Assembly (NCBI RefSeq): GCF_014195545.1 | Contig: NZ_JACIBX010000005.1 | Coordinates: forward strand, 151,824 to 215,823 | Direction of reading: 5' to 3' | Length of the DNA stretch: 64,000 bases | Source: Limimaricola variabilis | Lineage (GTDB): Bacteria > Pseudomonadota > Alphaproteobacteria > Rhodobacterales > Rhodobacteraceae | In this document: positions 17,683 to 27,464 of the stretch, piece by piece | Numbering within the stretch: the first letter of the stretch is position 1 | Layout: every line of letters starts with the position of its first letter | Translations under genes and position numbers: made by a program | Notes under the pieces: generated by a model | The model's database searches: none | Told to the model about the DNA's origin: nothing | Seen by the model: the letters and a program-made list of their open reading frames with translations, nothing else

Positions 17683-18807
<1,125 letters not shown>

Positions 18808-18894
18808 AGCGGCGGCGCGGCGCGGAAACCACGACGTGGTACCGGGCTGCGCCGCTCGCTTGACAGGGGCGGGGGGCTGGGCCAACGCTCCCGC

Positions 18895-20343
18895 ATGATC
18901 GACCTGCGTCCCGTCGGATACGTCAACGGCCTGCTGCTCTCGGTGCTTGGGCTGACCATGCTGGGCCCGATGCTGGCGGATCTCGCGGCTGGCAACGGGC
19001 ATTGGCCGGTCTTCCTCGAGAGCGCCGTGCTGACGCTGCTGACCGGGATGCTGATGGCGCTGTCGTGCCATAACGGCGTGAAGCCCAAGCTGTCTCTGCG
19101 ACAGACCTTCCTGCTGACTTCCTCTGTCTGGATCGCGCTGCCGGCCTTCGGCGCGCTGCCTTTCGTGCTCGGCGCCACCGACTCGAGCTTCACCGACGCC
19201 TTCTTCGAGGCGATGTCGGGCATCACCACAACCGGGGCGACGGTGCTGACCGGGCTCGAGGAGCTGCCGCGTGGCCTGCTGCTGTGGCGCGGCATCCTGC
19301 AGTGGCTGGGCGGCATCGGCATCATCGTCGTCGCGATGGTGTTCCTGCCTGAGCTCAAGGTCGGCGGCATGCAGGTGTTCCGCTCGGAGGCGTTCGAGAC
19401 GATGGGCAAGATCCTGCCCCGCGCCGCCGAGATCGCCGCCGGCATCGCGGTGATCTATGTCGGGATGACCCTCGCCTGCGCGCTGGCCTACATCGCCACC
19501 GGGATGGAGCCATTCGATGCGATGGTGCACGCGATGACCACGCTGTCCACCGGCGGGTTCGCGAATACCGATGCCTCCTTCGGGGCGTATGGGGCGGGAC
19601 CGCACTATGTCGGCACCCTGTTCATGTTCCTATCGGCGCTGCCCTATGTCCGTTACGTGCAGTTCGCCGCAGGCCAGCCCCGGCCGCTGTTGCGCGACAG
19701 TCAGGTGCGGGACTTCTTTCTAACCATCATGGTCTGCGTACTGCTGATCGCGCTGTCGCTGGCCAATTACAGCCACGGCTTCACCGAGATCGCGTTCCGC
19801 GAGTCGCTGTTCAACGTGGTCTCGATCATGTCCGGCACCGGCTATGCCAGCGCCGACTACATGACCTGGGGCCCGTTCCCGGTGGCGATGTTCTTCTTCA
19901 TCGGGCTGATCGGCGGCTGCGCCGGATCGACGGCCTGCTCGGTCAAGATCTTCCGCTACCAGATCCTCTTCGCCTCGATCGCCGCGCAGATCCGCAAGAT
20001 CCACCAGCCGCATGGCGTCTTCACCCCGCGCTATGACGGGCGGCCGGTGCCGCCGGACGTGCTGTCCTCGGTAATGAGTTTCTTTGTGGTCTTCGTGGTG
20101 TCGATCGGCATCACCTCGGTGCTGCTGTCGCTCGCCGGTCTCGACTTCATCACCAGCGTTTCCGGCGCGGCGACGGCGATCGCCAATGTGGGCCCGGGTC
20201 TCGGCCCGATCATCGGCCCCGCGGGCAATTTCCAGCCGCTGCCGGATCCTGCCAAGTGGACGCTTACGCTGGCGATGTTCGTGGGACGGCTCGAACTTCT
20301 GGTTGTGCTGGTCGTCGTCACCCGCGAGTTCTGGCGTCCATGA
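18895..20343 (+). CDS. trkH: Trk-type potassium uptake protein TrkH
   Basis: A 482-residue TrkH/KtrB-family channel with the fourfold M-P-M layout. Pore/filter segments visible are MSGITTTGATVL, MTTLSTGGFAN, MSGTGYASADY and ATAIANVGPGLG, together with the amphipathic GGCAGSTACSVKIFR loop that acts as the intramembrane gate. It moves potassium inward and normally needs a cytosolic TrkA ring for nucleotide gating; trkA is not in this window. The start ATG at 18895 precedes the first helix. The stop overlaps the next gene's start (ATGA), although the products appear unrelated. Confidence 0.93.
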   Translation: MIDLRPVGYVNGLLLSVLGLTMLGPMLADLAAGNGHWPVFLESAVLTLLTGMLMALSCHNGVKPKLSLRQTFLLTSSVWIALPAFGALPFVLGATDSSFTDAFFEAMSGITTTGATVLTGLEELPRGLLLWRGILQWLGGIGIIVVAMVFLPELKVGGMQVFRSEAFETMGKILPRAAEIAAGIAVIYVGMTLACALAYIATGMEPFDAMVHAMTTLSTGGFANTDASFGAYGAGPHYVGTLFMFLSALPYVRYVQFAAGQPRPLLRDSQVRDFFLTIMVCVLLIALSLANYSHGFTEIAFRESLFNVVSIMSGTGYASADYMTWGPFPVAMFFFIGLIGGCAGSTACSVKIFRYQILFASIAAQIRKIHQPHGVFTPRYDGRPVPPDVLSSVMSFFVVFVVSIGITSVLLSLAGLDFITSVSGAATAIANVGPGLGPIIGPAGNFQPLPDPAKWTLTLAMFVGRLELLVVLVVVTREFWRP

Positions 20344-21968
20344 GCAGGGCTGGGGCAGGGGCGCCGCCGAGCGCGGGGGAAGACCGGCGGCCGTTGGGCG
20401 CGCGGATCGCGCAGGCGCTGGCGGCGCGCGGCGCCGAGGTGCTGTTCGGGATCCCCGGCGTTCACAACCAGGAACTCTATCGCGGTATCGAGGAGGCGGG
20501 GCTGCGCCATGTGCTGGCGCGGCACGAGCAGGGCGCGGGCTTCATGGCCGATGGCTATGCGCGCGCCACCGGTCGGCCCGGCATCGCCTGTGTGATCACC
20601 GGGCCGGGGCTGTGCAACCTGATGACGCCGCTGGGCCAAAGCTGGTCCGACAGCGTCGCGATACTGGCGCTGTCCTCATGCCTGCCCAATGGCGGCCCGC
20701 CGGATCACCGGCTGCACGAGATGCGCGACCAGCGGGGCGCGGCGGCCGCCGTCACCGCCTGGTCCGAGGAGGCGCGCGACGCCGAGCATGCCTATGGTCT
20801 GCTCGATCGGGCCTTCGCGGGTTTCGCCGCGCGGCGGCCGCGTCCGGTGCACCTGCAGCTGCCGGTGCCGCTGCTCAAGGCGATGGCGCCGCCACCGCCG
20901 CCGCCATCCCGGCCGCAACCGCCCGGGCCGCCCGATGCCGGGCTGGTTTCCCGCGCGGCGCGCATCCTGGGCGAGGCACGTCGTCCGCTGTTGATCCTGG
21001 GCGGCGGCGCGCGCCATGCCGCGCCGCAGGCGCGGGCGCTGGCCAAGCGGCTCGGCGCGGCCAGCTTCACCACCATCGCCGGGCGCGGGGTGATCGCACC
21101 GGGCGATCCGCTGCATTACGGCTGCTTCCTCGGCCGCCCGGACAGCGCGCGTGAGATCGCCCGTGCAGATGCGGTGCTGGTCGCCGGCTGTACCCTGTCC
21201 GAGACCGATCTGTGGCGCGCCGAATGCGGTTTCGACCCGGCGGCGCGGGTGATCCGGCTCGACATCGATCCCGCGATCCTCGCAGCCGACCGCCGCTCTG
21301 AGTTGCGGCTGACCGGCGACGCCGCAGCGGGGCTGGGGGCGATGACGGCGGTGCTGGGGGCTGGCGCGCCGCATGGCGACTGGTCGCCGGAGCGGATCGA
21401 CGCCGCCCGCCGTCGCTGGTTTGCGCAGATCGACGCCGAACGGCCCGGCCTGCTGGCGGTGATCGACGCGCTGCGCGCGGGGCTGCCCTCTGACGCGATG
21501 GTCTTTTCGGACATGACGCAGATCGCCTATGCGGCGGTCGAGACATGGCCCGCCGTCGAACCGGGGCTGTGGCACCACCCTTCTGGCTTCGGCACGCTGG
21601 GCTATGCGCTGCCCGCCGCGATCGGTGCGAAGATCGGGCGTCCGGACGCACCGGTGGTGGCGCTCGCCGGCGATCACGGGCTGCAATACACGATCTCCGA
21701 ACTGGGCACGGCGGTCGAGCTGGGCCTGCCGCTGCCGCTGCTGGTCTGGGACAACGCGGCGCTGGGCGAGATCGAGGACAGCATGCGCGCGGCGCAGATC
21801 GCGCCCTTCGCCACCCGGGCCCGCAACCCCGACTTCGCGGCGCTGGCCCGCGCATGGGGCGCGCGTGCCGAAACGCCCGACAGCCTCGACGCGATCGGCC
21901 CCGCGCTGGAGCGGGCGCTGGCCGCGGACGGGCCAACGCTGATCCGGCTTACCCCCGAGTTGATCTGA
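20340..21968 (+). CDS. TPP-dependent decarboxylase, 5-guanidino-2-oxopentanoate decarboxylase-like
   Basis: A 542-residue member of the acetolactate synthase/2-oxo acid decarboxylase superfamily. The N-terminal PYR domain has FGIPGVHNQELY and the catalytic glutamate in ARHEQGAGFMADGYAR with TGPGLCN. The central domain has LGGGARHA. The C-terminal PP domain carries the TPP/magnesium site from GDHGLQYTISELGT to VWDN. The GVHNQELYRG pattern points to 5-guanidino-2-oxopentanoate decarboxylase (arginine transaminase pathway) rather than a true acetolactate synthase. No ilvN small subunit is adjacent. The start overlaps the trkH stop; there is a Pro-rich linker around residue 185. The substrate assignment is moderate. 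Confidence 0.72.
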   Translation: MSRAGAGAPPSAGEDRRPLGARIAQALAARGAEVLFGIPGVHNQELYRGIEEAGLRHVLARHEQGAGFMADGYARATGRPGIACVITGPGLCNLMTPLGQSWSDSVAILALSSCLPNGGPPDHRLHEMRDQRGAAAAVTAWSEEARDAEHAYGLLDRAFAGFAARRPRPVHLQLPVPLLKAMAPPPPPPSRPQPPGPPDAGLVSRAARILGEARRPLLILGGGARHAAPQARALAKRLGAASFTTIAGRGVIAPGDPLHYGCFLGRPDSAREIARADAVLVAGCTLSETDLWRAECGFDPAARVIRLDIDPAILAADRRSELRLTGDAAAGLGAMTAVLGAGAPHGDWSPERIDAARRRWFAQIDAERPGLLAVIDALRAGLPSDAMVFSDMTQIAYAAVETWPAVEPGLWHHPSGFGTLGYALPAAIGAKIGRPDAPVVALAGDHGLQYTISELGTAVELGLPLPLLVWDNAALGEIEDSMRAAQIAPFATRARNPDFAALARAWGARAETPDSLDAIGPALERALAADGPTLIRLTPELI

Positions 21969-21971
21969 GGC

Positions 21972-23720
21972 TCAGTCCCAGCAGCTGACCAGCGCGGTGA
22001 TTTCGCCGGCGCGACGGGCCACCGTCTGCACCGTCTGGTCGTCGCGCACCTCGCTGCGCTGCGCCGTGATGCCCTGTGCTTCGAGCGCTGCGACCAGCGT
22101 CTCGGCGTCGAGCGCCAGCGCCACGCCTTCGGGCAATACCCGGTCGGCCTGCCGGTCGCCGGGCAGCGTCAGCCCCAGCACCGCGCCGCCCATGTCGAGC
22201 ACAGGACCACCGGCATCGCCGGGCTGGACGCGCATGTCGAGCCGTCGCAGATCCGCCTCGCCGCCGGGGCCGCGCGTGTCCGCCAGCCGTCCGAAGGTGG
22301 CCGCCGCACGCGGCAGCGCACCGCCATAGGGGAAGCCCGCAACCGCCACCTTGTCGCCGATCCGCGGCGCGCCGGTGCGGAAGCTGGCGACGTCGCGCGG
22401 CGCGAGTTTCCCGGCCGGGGCCAGCAGCGCGAGCCCGGTGGCCTCGTCCTCAACCAGAACGGTAGCGCCCGACTGCCCGTCGATCGACAGCTCGCCACAA
22501 CCCTCGACGGTGGCGGCCGCCGTCGCAACGTGGCCCTGTGCATCCACGAAAATGCCTGCTGCCTCGCGCAACGGCCTGCGAACGCGGAGCCCGGCGACCA
22601 GATCGACGGAGGGGGCGTCATCGGCGGGCAGGACGGCGGGCTCCAGCGCGCCGGGCAGGGCGCGGAAGCTCGACGCCATCTCGGCCAGCACCCGGCCGCG
22701 CCGGCCCTCGTCGCCAGCCGGCCAGATCAGGGCGAAGCCCTTGATTGCGTCGTCGATCAGCGTTGCCTCGACATGGGCGACACGGCTGTCATCGGTGCCC
22801 TCGATGACGAAGCTGCGGGATTCGAGGCCGCGCAGCCCATCGGTCGGCACGATCTCGAGCGTCTGAATGATCTCATAGAGCCCAGCCAGCCGCCGCGAGT
22901 CCCCCGGCTGCGAGATCAGCAAGACCCGCGCCGCGACGTCGCCCTTGGCGTCGTAATGCACGAAGGGCGGCTCGACGTCGCCGCGTCCGACCAGGGCGGT
23001 CGGCATCACCATCTCGATCCCGGCCTCCTCGTCGCGCACCGCCTCAAGGCCGAGCCCTTCGAGCACCGCGTCATAGGCGCCGAGGAGGGCCGCCCGCTGC
23101 GAGCTGGTCAGCACGCCGGTCGCCTCGAAGCCGTTCCGCTGCTGCCAATCGGCCATGGCCGAACGGGTGCCGGCCCCGAAGGCGCCGTCGATCGCCGCGT
23201 CGTAGACACCGGCCCAGCGCAGTGCCGTCTGAAGCCGCTCGCGCGCCGCCTGATCGAGCGCGGCCTCGGCGGCGCGGGCCTGGGCCAGCGTCTCGCGCGG
23301 AGGCTCTGACGTCTCCTCGGCAATTTCCGGCGCTGGCTGCGCCGCCTGTTGCGGGGCGGGGGAGGTGGCTGTTCCTGCACCCGGCGCATCGCCGCGCGCG
23401 CCCACCGGCCAGAACCGGCTGCGGTACTGCCCGCCATCGGCGATAAAGGCGTCGCCGGGAATGGCGCCGCTCGACTTGAGCTCCTCGAGCAGGCGCCGCG
23501 CCTCGCTCGGGTCATAGGGGCCGAGCGCGATGCCGTACCAGCCCGAGCCGAGCGCGTAGCCCGACACAGCGTCGAAGCGCCCGGCATAGGCGCGGGCGCG
23601 GGCCTGCGCCTGGTTCAGGGTCGGGCGCGCCTCGACCTGCAGCCAGACGCCGCCGTCCTGGGCCCAGCCGGCGCCGCTGAAGAAGCCGGAGGCGAGCAGG
23701 GCTGCAAGCAGTCGTTTCAT
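21972..23720 (-). CDS. Exported SPOR-like / peptidoglycan-binding / trypsin-fold pseudoprotease
   Basis: A 582-residue exported protein. A Sec signal peptide (1-20, ending GWA-QDG) is followed by a SPOR-like region (about 24-107, with WYGIALGPYDPSEARRLLEE), a Pro/Ala linker, a peptidoglycan-binding domain (about 160-215, with DAAIDGAFGAGTRSAMADWQ) and a C-terminal trypsin/HtrA-like domain. In the last, GHVATAAATVEGC aligns with the usual G-x-V-x-T-N-A-H-V-V motif with Ala403 in place of His. TGLALL puts Gly429 in place of Asp, and PGDAGGPV puts Ala503 in place of Ser. The fold signature is intact but all three catalytic residues are gone. It probably works as a cell-wall-anchored binding or scaffold protein. 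It is convergent with the TPP enzyme, with a 3-bp gap. Confidence 0.8.
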   Translation of the reverse strand: MKRLLAALLASGFFSGAGWAQDGGVWLQVEARPTLNQAQARARAYAGRFDAVSGYALGSGWYGIALGPYDPSEARRLLEELKSSGAIPGDAFIADGGQYRSRFWPVGARGDAPGAGTATSPAPQQAAQPAPEIAEETSEPPRETLAQARAAEAALDQAARERLQTALRWAGVYDAAIDGAFGAGTRSAMADWQQRNGFEATGVLTSSQRAALLGAYDAVLEGLGLEAVRDEEAGIEMVMPTALVGRGDVEPPFVHYDAKGDVAARVLLISQPGDSRRLAGLYEIIQTLEIVPTDGLRGLESRSFVIEGTDDSRVAHVEATLIDDAIKGFALIWPAGDEGRRGRVLAEMASSFRALPGALEPAVLPADDAPSVDLVAGLRVRRPLREAAGIFVDAQGHVATAAATVEGCGELSIDGQSGATVLVEDEATGLALLAPAGKLAPRDVASFRTGAPRIGDKVAVAGFPYGGALPRAAATFGRLADTRGPGGEADLRRLDMRVQPGDAGGPVLDMGGAVLGLTLPGDRQADRVLPEGVALALDAETLVAALEAQGITAQRSEVRDDQTVQTVARRAGEITALVSCWD

Positions 23721-23895
23721 GTGAATCGCGCGTCCCGTGGTTCTGGATGTGGCGGGAGAGCATAGCATCCCCACCGCCGGGGGCCACGCCGAACCGGCCG
23801 CCTCGGCCCGGCCTGTTGCGCCGCCGCGCCATGATTGACCGTCACGGCGGCGCGCCGTAAGCAGGCCCGCGATCCGCCAACCCGCGAGAGGCCCC

Positions 23896-24816
23896 ATGAC
23901 CGACGCTCCCCGTTCCTTCCAGGAGATCATCCTGCGGCTGCAGTCCTACTGGGCCTCCAAGGGCTGTGCCGTGCTGCAGCCCTACGACATGGAGGTCGGC
24001 GCCGGCACCTTCCACCCGGCGACGACGCTGCGGGCGCTGGGCTCCAACCCCTGGGCTGCGGCCTATGTGCAGCCCTCGCGTCGCCCCACGGACGGCCGCT
24101 ACGGCGAGAACCCGAACCGGTTGCAGCACTACTACCAGTACCAGGTCATCATCAAACCCTCGCCGCCGGACCTGCAGGCGCTCTATCTCGGCTCGCTCGA
24201 CGCGATCGGCATCGACACCTCGCTGCACGACATCCGTTTCGTCGAGGATGACTGGGAAAGCCCGACGCTGGGGGCCTGGGGGCTGGGCTGGGAGGTCTGG
24301 TGCGACGGCATGGAAGTGTCGCAGTTCACCTATTTCCAGCAGGTCGGCGGGCATGACTGCCGCCCCGTCTCGGGCGAGCTGACCTATGGTCTGGAGCGCC
24401 TGGCGATGTACGTGCTCGGCGTCGATCACGTCATGGATATGCCGTTCAACGACCCTGACGCGCCGATCGCGCTGAAATACGGCGACGTGTTCCGCCAGAC
24501 CGAAGAGGAATATTCGCGCCACAACTTCGACACCGCGACCACCGAGATGCTGCTGCGGCATTTCGAGGATGCCGAAGCCGAATGCGCGAAGATCCTCGCG
24601 GCCCCGGCCGAGGACCCGCGCAGCGGCAAGCGTATCGTCATGGCGCACCCCGCCTATGACCAGGCGATCAAGGCGTCGCATCTTTTCAACCTGCTCGATG
24701 CGCGCGGCGTAATCTCGGTGACCGAGCGGCAGGCCTATATCGGCCGCGTGCGCGCGCTGGCCAAGGCCTGCGCCGACGCCTTCGTCACCACCCGCGCCGG
24801 CGGGGCCGAGGCGTGA
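23896..24816 (+). CDS. glyQ: Glycyl-tRNA synthetase alpha subunit
   Basis: A 306-residue alpha chain of the heterotetrameric bacterial glycyl-tRNA synthetase. It contains the class II catalytic core: [24 protein letters not shown] at the start (family signature, spanning two blocks), [32 protein letters not shown] and the motif 3-like [11 protein letters not shown]. The subunit activates glycine; tRNA binding is by the beta chain encoded by glyS downstream. The operon is glyQ, DUF6446, glyS, with overlapping stops and starts. The ATG is preceded by a GAGAGG ribosome site. Confidence 0.97.
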   Translation: MTDAPRSFQEIILRLQSYWASKGCAVLQPYDMEVGAGTFHPATTLRALGSNPWAAAYVQPSRRPTDGRYGENPNRLQHYYQYQVIIKPSPPDLQALYLGSLDAIGIDTSLHDIRFVEDDWESPTLGAWGLGWEVWCDGMEVSQFTYFQQVGGHDCRPVSGELTYGLERLAMYVLGVDHVMDMPFNDPDAPIALKYGDVFRQTEEEYSRHNFDTATTEMLLRHFEDAEAECAKILAAPAEDPRSGKRIVMAHPAYDQAIKASHLFNLLDARGVISVTERQAYIGRVRALAKACADAFVTTRAGGAEA

Positions 24817-25334
24817 TCACCCGCATCGTCATCTCGGCGCTGCTGGCCTTCGCGCTGCTGTCTGGCGTGCTGATGTGGTACCTGCAGGTCTATGCCTATT
24901 ACGAGGAACTGACCCCGGCGCAGGTCGGCGAGGTCGTGGTGCTCGACGACCGGGCGGCGCCGATCCCGGTCGCGGTGAGCGAACTGCGGGCCATCGATGC
25001 CGACAGCTCGCCGATCCGCTTTCGCGCCTGCATGACCGTCCAGGATGTCACGCCTTTCGAACACGCCGTGGAGCATGAACGCGCCGAGCCGCTGGTCGCG
25101 CCCGGCTGGTTCGACTGCTTCGACGCGCGCGAGGTGGGCGAGGCGCTCGAGAGCGGGCAGGCCAAGGCCTATGTCTGGAAGCTCAACGAGCCCTACGGCA
25201 TCGACCGCGTGCTGGCCGTGATGCCCGACGGGCGCGGCCTCGCCTGGAACCAGATCAACGCCTGCGGCGAGATCGTCTTCGACGGCGATCCGGTACCGCC
25301 GGGCTGTCCGACCCCACCCGAAGGGACCAATTGA
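24813..25334 (+). CDS. DUF6446-type single-pass membrane protein between glyQ and glyS
   Basis: A 173-residue protein with one N-terminal membrane segment ([20 protein letters not shown]) and a periplasmic domain. Four cysteines, in [23 protein letters not shown] and PGCPTPP, suggest disulfides. It matches what I recall as DUF6446, found at this locus in Rhodobacterales; no function is known to me. The start is a GTG overlapping the glyQ stop (GTGA), and its own stop overlaps the glyS start (TGATG), so it is translationally coupled to both synthetase subunits. That placement is conserved enough to be meaningful but its reason is unknown. Confidence 0.75.
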   Translation: MITRIVISALLAFALLSGVLMWYLQVYAYYEELTPAQVGEVVVLDDRAAPIPVAVSELRAIDADSSPIRFRACMTVQDVTPFEHAVEHERAEPLVAPGWFDCFDAREVGEALESGQAKAYVWKLNEPYGIDRVLAVMPDGRGLAWNQINACGEIVFDGDPVPPGCPTPPEGTN

Positions 25335-27394
25335 TGCCCGACCTGCTGATCGAACTGTTTTCCGAGGAAATCCCCGCCCGCATGCAGGCGCGTGCCGCGG
25401 AGGACCTCAAGCGCATGGTGACCGACGGGCTGGTCGAAGCCGGTCTCACCTATGCTTCCGCCGGGGCCTTCCATACGCCGCGCCGCCTCGCGCTGTCGGT
25501 GGAGGGGCTCTCCGAGGCCAGCCGCGACACCGTCGAGGAGCGCAAGGGCCCGCGCACCGATGCGCCCGAAAAGGCGCTCGAAGGCTTCCTGCGCTCGACC
25601 GGGCTGACCCGCGAGCAGCTCGAGATTCGCGACGAGAAGAAGGGCCAGGCCTATTTCGCGCGGATCACCCACAAGGGGCGGCCCGCCGAGGCGATCGTCG
25701 CCGAGGTGCTCGAGGGCGCGATCCGCGATTTCCCCTGGCCCAAATCCATGCGCTGGGGCGCGGGCGACCTGCGCTGGGTGCGGCCGTTGCACTCGATCCT
25801 GTGCATCCTGTCGGACGAGCAGGGCGCCCGCGTCGTGCCGATGGGCGTCGGCGGCATTGAGGCGGGCGCGCAGACGCGCGGTCACCGCTTCATGGGGCCT
25901 GACGCCTTCACCGTCACGGGCTTCGAGGATTACGAGGCGAAGCTCAAGCGCGCCAACGTGGTGCTGCGCGCCGAGGAGCGGGCCGAAACGATCTGGTCCG
26001 AAGCCTCGTCGCAGGCCTTTGCGCAAGGCCTCGAACTGGTCGAGGATCGCGGCCTGCTCGACGAGGTGGCCGGGCTCGTGGAATGGCCCGTGGTGCTGAT
26101 GGGCGAGATCGGCGAGGATTTCCTCGACCTGCCGCCAGAGGTGCTGCAGACCTCGATGAAGGAGCACCAGAAGTTCTTCTCGGTGCGTGATCCGAAATGC
26201 GGCAAGATCACCCGCTTCGTCACCGTCGCCAACATCGAGACCCGCGATCACGGCGCAACGATTCTCGCCGGCAATGGCAAGGTGCTCGCCGCGCGGCTCT
26301 CGGATGCCAAGTTCTTCTGGGAGAACGACCTGCGCGTAGTCCGCGAGCAGGGGCTCGAAGGCATGGCGGCGGGGCTGTCCAACGTCACCTTCCACAACAA
26401 GCTCGGCAGCCAGTCCGACCGCATCGCCCGCGTCGCGGCGCTGGCGCGCGCGATCGCGCCGCAGGTCTCGGCCGATGCCGATGATGCCGAACGCGCGGCC
26501 AAGGTCGCCAAGGCCGACCTGCGCTCCGAGATGGTGGGCGAATTCCCCGAGCTTCAAGGCCTGATGGGTCGCTACTACGCGGACGCTCAGGGTCTCAGCC
26601 CGGAAATTGCCGCCGCCGTGCAGGAACATTACCAGCCGCTTGGCCCCTCGGACGCGGTGCCGTCCGCGCCGATCTCGGTCGCCTTGGCGCTCGCCGACAA
26701 GCTCGACACGCTGGCGGGGTTCTGGGCGATCGACGAGAAGCCCACCGGCTCCAAGGACCCGTTCGCGCTGCGCCGCGCTGCGCTGGGCGTGATCCGTCTC
26801 ATCCTGTCGAACGGGTTGCGGCTGCAGCTGCGCGAATTGATCGGCAAGGCGGATGCGCGTGCCGATGCGGACGACCTGCTCTCCTTTTTCCATGACCGGC
26901 TCAAGGTCCATCTGCGCGCCGAGGGCATTCCGCATGACGTCATTGACGCCTGTATTGCCATGCCCGGCAATGATGACCTCGCGCTGCTGGTCGCGCGGGC
27001 CGAGGCGCTGGCAGCCTTTCTCAAGACCGAGGATGGCGAGAACCTCGTGCAGGGCTTCAAGCGCGCCAACAACATCCTGACGCAGGCCGAGGCGCGCGAC
27101 GGGGTGGAGTATTCCTACGGTGCCGACGCGAAATTCGCCGAGGATCCCGAGGAGAAGGCGCTCTTCGCCGCGCTCGGCGCGGCGCAGCCGAAGATCGACG
27201 CGGCGATGGCCGCCGAAGATTTCGGCGCGGCGATGGCGGCGATGGCGGGGCTGCGGGCCCCGATCGATGCCTTCTTCGAGGCGGTGCAGGTCAACAGCGA
27301 GAACCAGGTGCTGCGGCGCAACCGGCTCAACCTGCTGTCGCGGATTCGCGGCATCTGCGGCGCCGTCGCCGACCTGTCGAAGATCGAAGGCTGA
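25334..27394 (+). CDS. glyS: Glycyl-tRNA synthetase beta subunit
   Basis: A 686-residue beta chain. Family landmarks are the opening LLIELFSEEIPARM, FHTPRRLALSVEG, GPRTDAPEKALEGFLRS, an HD-domain-like core with LADKLDTLAGFW and SKDPFALRRAALGVIRLI, and a C-terminal anticodon-binding-like helical domain. It binds tRNA-Gly and assembles with GlyQ. ATG at 25334 was chosen; a TTG just upstream would add one residue. The gene ends 70 bp before the PPDK-like gene, which has its own ribosome-binding site. Confidence 0.97.
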   Translation: MPDLLIELFSEEIPARMQARAAEDLKRMVTDGLVEAGLTYASAGAFHTPRRLALSVEGLSEASRDTVEERKGPRTDAPEKALEGFLRSTGLTREQLEIRDEKKGQAYFARITHKGRPAEAIVAEVLEGAIRDFPWPKSMRWGAGDLRWVRPLHSILCILSDEQGARVVPMGVGGIEAGAQTRGHRFMGPDAFTVTGFEDYEAKLKRANVVLRAEERAETIWSEASSQAFAQGLELVEDRGLLDEVAGLVEWPVVLMGEIGEDFLDLPPEVLQTSMKEHQKFFSVRDPKCGKITRFVTVANIETRDHGATILAGNGKVLAARLSDAKFFWENDLRVVREQGLEGMAAGLSNVTFHNKLGSQSDRIARVAALARAIAPQVSADADDAERAAKVAKADLRSEMVGEFPELQGLMGRYYADAQGLSPEIAAAVQEHYQPLGPSDAVPSAPISVALALADKLDTLAGFWAIDEKPTGSKDPFALRRAALGVIRLILSNGLRLQLRELIGKADARADADDLLSFFHDRLKVHLRAEGIPHDVIDACIAMPGNDDLALLVARAEALAAFLKTEDGENLVQGFKRANNILTQAEARDGVEYSYGADAKFAEDPEEKALFAALGAAQPKIDAAMAAEDFGAAMAAMAGLRAPIDAFFEAVQVNSENQVLRRNRLNLLSRIRGICGAVADLSKIEG

Positions 27395-27464
27395 GATCGA
27401 TACGAAGGCCGTGCTTGGCGGATCGCCCGGCACGGCCTATCTTGCGGTCCAAAGGAGTGCCGCA

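Noticed and set aside
18808..18894. TTGACA sequence near 18860 as a trkH promoter
   Set aside because: No -10-like hexamer at 16-18 bp downstream; the match is probably chance in GC-rich DNA.
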